Part shown: positions 63,481-64,000 of the stretch, piece by piece | Layout of the letters: every line of letters begins with the position of its first letter | Numbering within the stretch: the first letter of the stretch is position 1 | NCBI RefSeq assembly: GCF_002949735.1 | Contig: NZ_CP026681.1 | Location: 5,858,001 to 5,922,000, forward strand | DNA: 64,000 bases | Source: Nostoc sp. 'Peltigera membranacea cyanobiont' N6 | GTDB taxonomy: Bacteria > Cyanobacteriota > Cyanobacteriia > Cyanobacteriales > Nostocaceae | Direction of reading: 5' to 3' | Program-made: the position numbers and the translations under genes | Notes under the pieces: generated by a model | Seen by the model: the letters and a program-made list of their open reading frames with translations, nothing else | The model's database searches: none | Told to the model about the DNA's origin: nothing

Positions 63481-64000
63481 TTATTGATTTTGATTGTTTG
63501 AGATTGTAGTACTAGTTTTGTCGTTTTCTAGTTCTCTTATTAAAGAATCAAAACCGCTAGTGTTGTTTCCACCTTTGGCTAATAAAGACTGAATTTTATT
63601 TATTATCGCACTCATATTATCCGAGAAAAATCTCCCAAGATTATTAACAAAGTTTTTCAGCTTCTCAAATATACTAATTTCTACAGTTGAGTACTTATTG
63701 ACAATTGGATATACAACTTTCCCTTTTTCTGTTTCATAGTACTCTTGCTCAGGCATCAACATAGATGTAAGTGGTTGCACCTGTTTTGCAATATCTGCTT
63801 CAGTTCGTTTATGGCTGAGGAATAAAACATCGTAAACTTTGCCATTCCAGGTAGCCCAATAATGATTTTGGAAAAACCACCGCTTGCCATCATCACAGTT
63901 AGGTTTTTTACCTTGGTATGGTGTAACTCCAGCTTCACTCAGAAAAGGTTTGGCAATGCTTTCAACTGTTATTTTTTCGATGCCAAAATACTCTTCTGCA
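63481..64000 (-). CDS. Hypothetical protein, 5' end beyond the window
   Basis: The minus-strand frame is open from the window edge to the stop at 63481: SEAGVTPYQGKKPNCDDGKR, WFFQNHYWATWNGKVYDVLF, then an acidic/Asn-rich end (NDKTSTTISNNQNQ). At least 173 residues are visible. The Trp/Tyr-rich part with WATWNGKVYDVLF resembles the C-terminal module of secreted toxin-like or eCIS-cargo proteins, but that is speculation. No family is assigned. The start codon lies outside. Confidence 0.55.
   Translation of the reverse strand, partial: AEEYFGIEKITVESIAKPFLSEAGVTPYQGKKPNCDDGKRWFFQNHYWATWNGKVYDVLFLSHKRTEADIAKQVQPLTSMLMPEQEYYETEKGKVVYPIVNKYSTVEISIFEKLKNFVNNLGRFFSDNMSAIINKIQSLLAKGGNNTSGFDSLIRELENDKTSTTISNNQNQ

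Overview
The window looks like DNA of a filamentous, heterocyst-type cyanobacterium (Nostoc/Anabaena group). The signs are frequent GCGATCGC (HIP1-type) octamers, strings such as 'ccccattccccattccc' and 'gtaggttgggtt' between genes, and many gene families typical of cyanobacteria (Ycf35, a PATAN-type response regulator, DUF1517-, DUF3122- and TamB-type proteins, pentapeptide repeats). No rRNA or tRNA gene was seen.

Layout. (1) 1-14.9 kb is a defence locus. A 5'-truncated plasmid-type protein and a repeat-rich partner lead into a WYL regulator, a small Csx18-like membrane protein, cas1 and cas2, a 14-repeat CRISPR array and a one-strand effector operon: cas10(cmr2)-cmr3-cmr4-cmr5-cmr6/cmr1 fusion-CARF/HEPN. 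This is a type III-B variant with no cas6. It keeps an intact cyclase site (GGDD) in Cas10, while the Cmr4 slicing Asp and the HD-domain Asp appear to be replaced. That points to signalling through cyclic oligoadenylate to the CARF-HEPN nuclease as the main output. (2) 14.7-17.9 kb is a scrapyard holding an orphan CRISPR repeat, two MITE-like elements and degenerate copies of genes found on the left side of the locus. (3) 19.3-26 kb is a compact minus-strand operon of plasmid type: small proteins, an alpha-helical protein, Ycf35/DUF1257, DUF2997, an AAA+ ATPase and a WGR-domain protein. It is a candidate uncharacterised ATPase system. (4) 26.4-32 kb holds single accessory genes (Rpn-like, Uma2, a secreted methyltransferase, a ThiE/TenI-like protein). 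(5) 32.1-34.7 kb has a group II intron-like segment cut by a complete IS1634-type element.

(6) From about 34.9 kb the content looks more like an ordinary chromosome: lipoprotein, DUF1517, pentapeptide-repeat protein, TyrA, DUF3122, polysaccharide deacetylase, a 1793-residue TamB, small membrane proteins and a PATAN response regulator. (7) 53.6-60.1 kb is a siderophore/iron uptake cluster: two FecCD permeases, a FecE ATPase and an exporter-type ABC protein. It is visibly decaying. The second permease has an in-frame amber codon, and only a fragment of the TonB-dependent receptor is left, interrupted by a 1,024-bp IS630 element. (8) The window ends with a ClC-CBS-Usp chloride transporter and the 3' part of an unidentified minus-strand gene.

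All calls come from reading the sequence and from memory of protein families. No search or alignment was run, so family names for small proteins and all transfer or evolution claims are inference.
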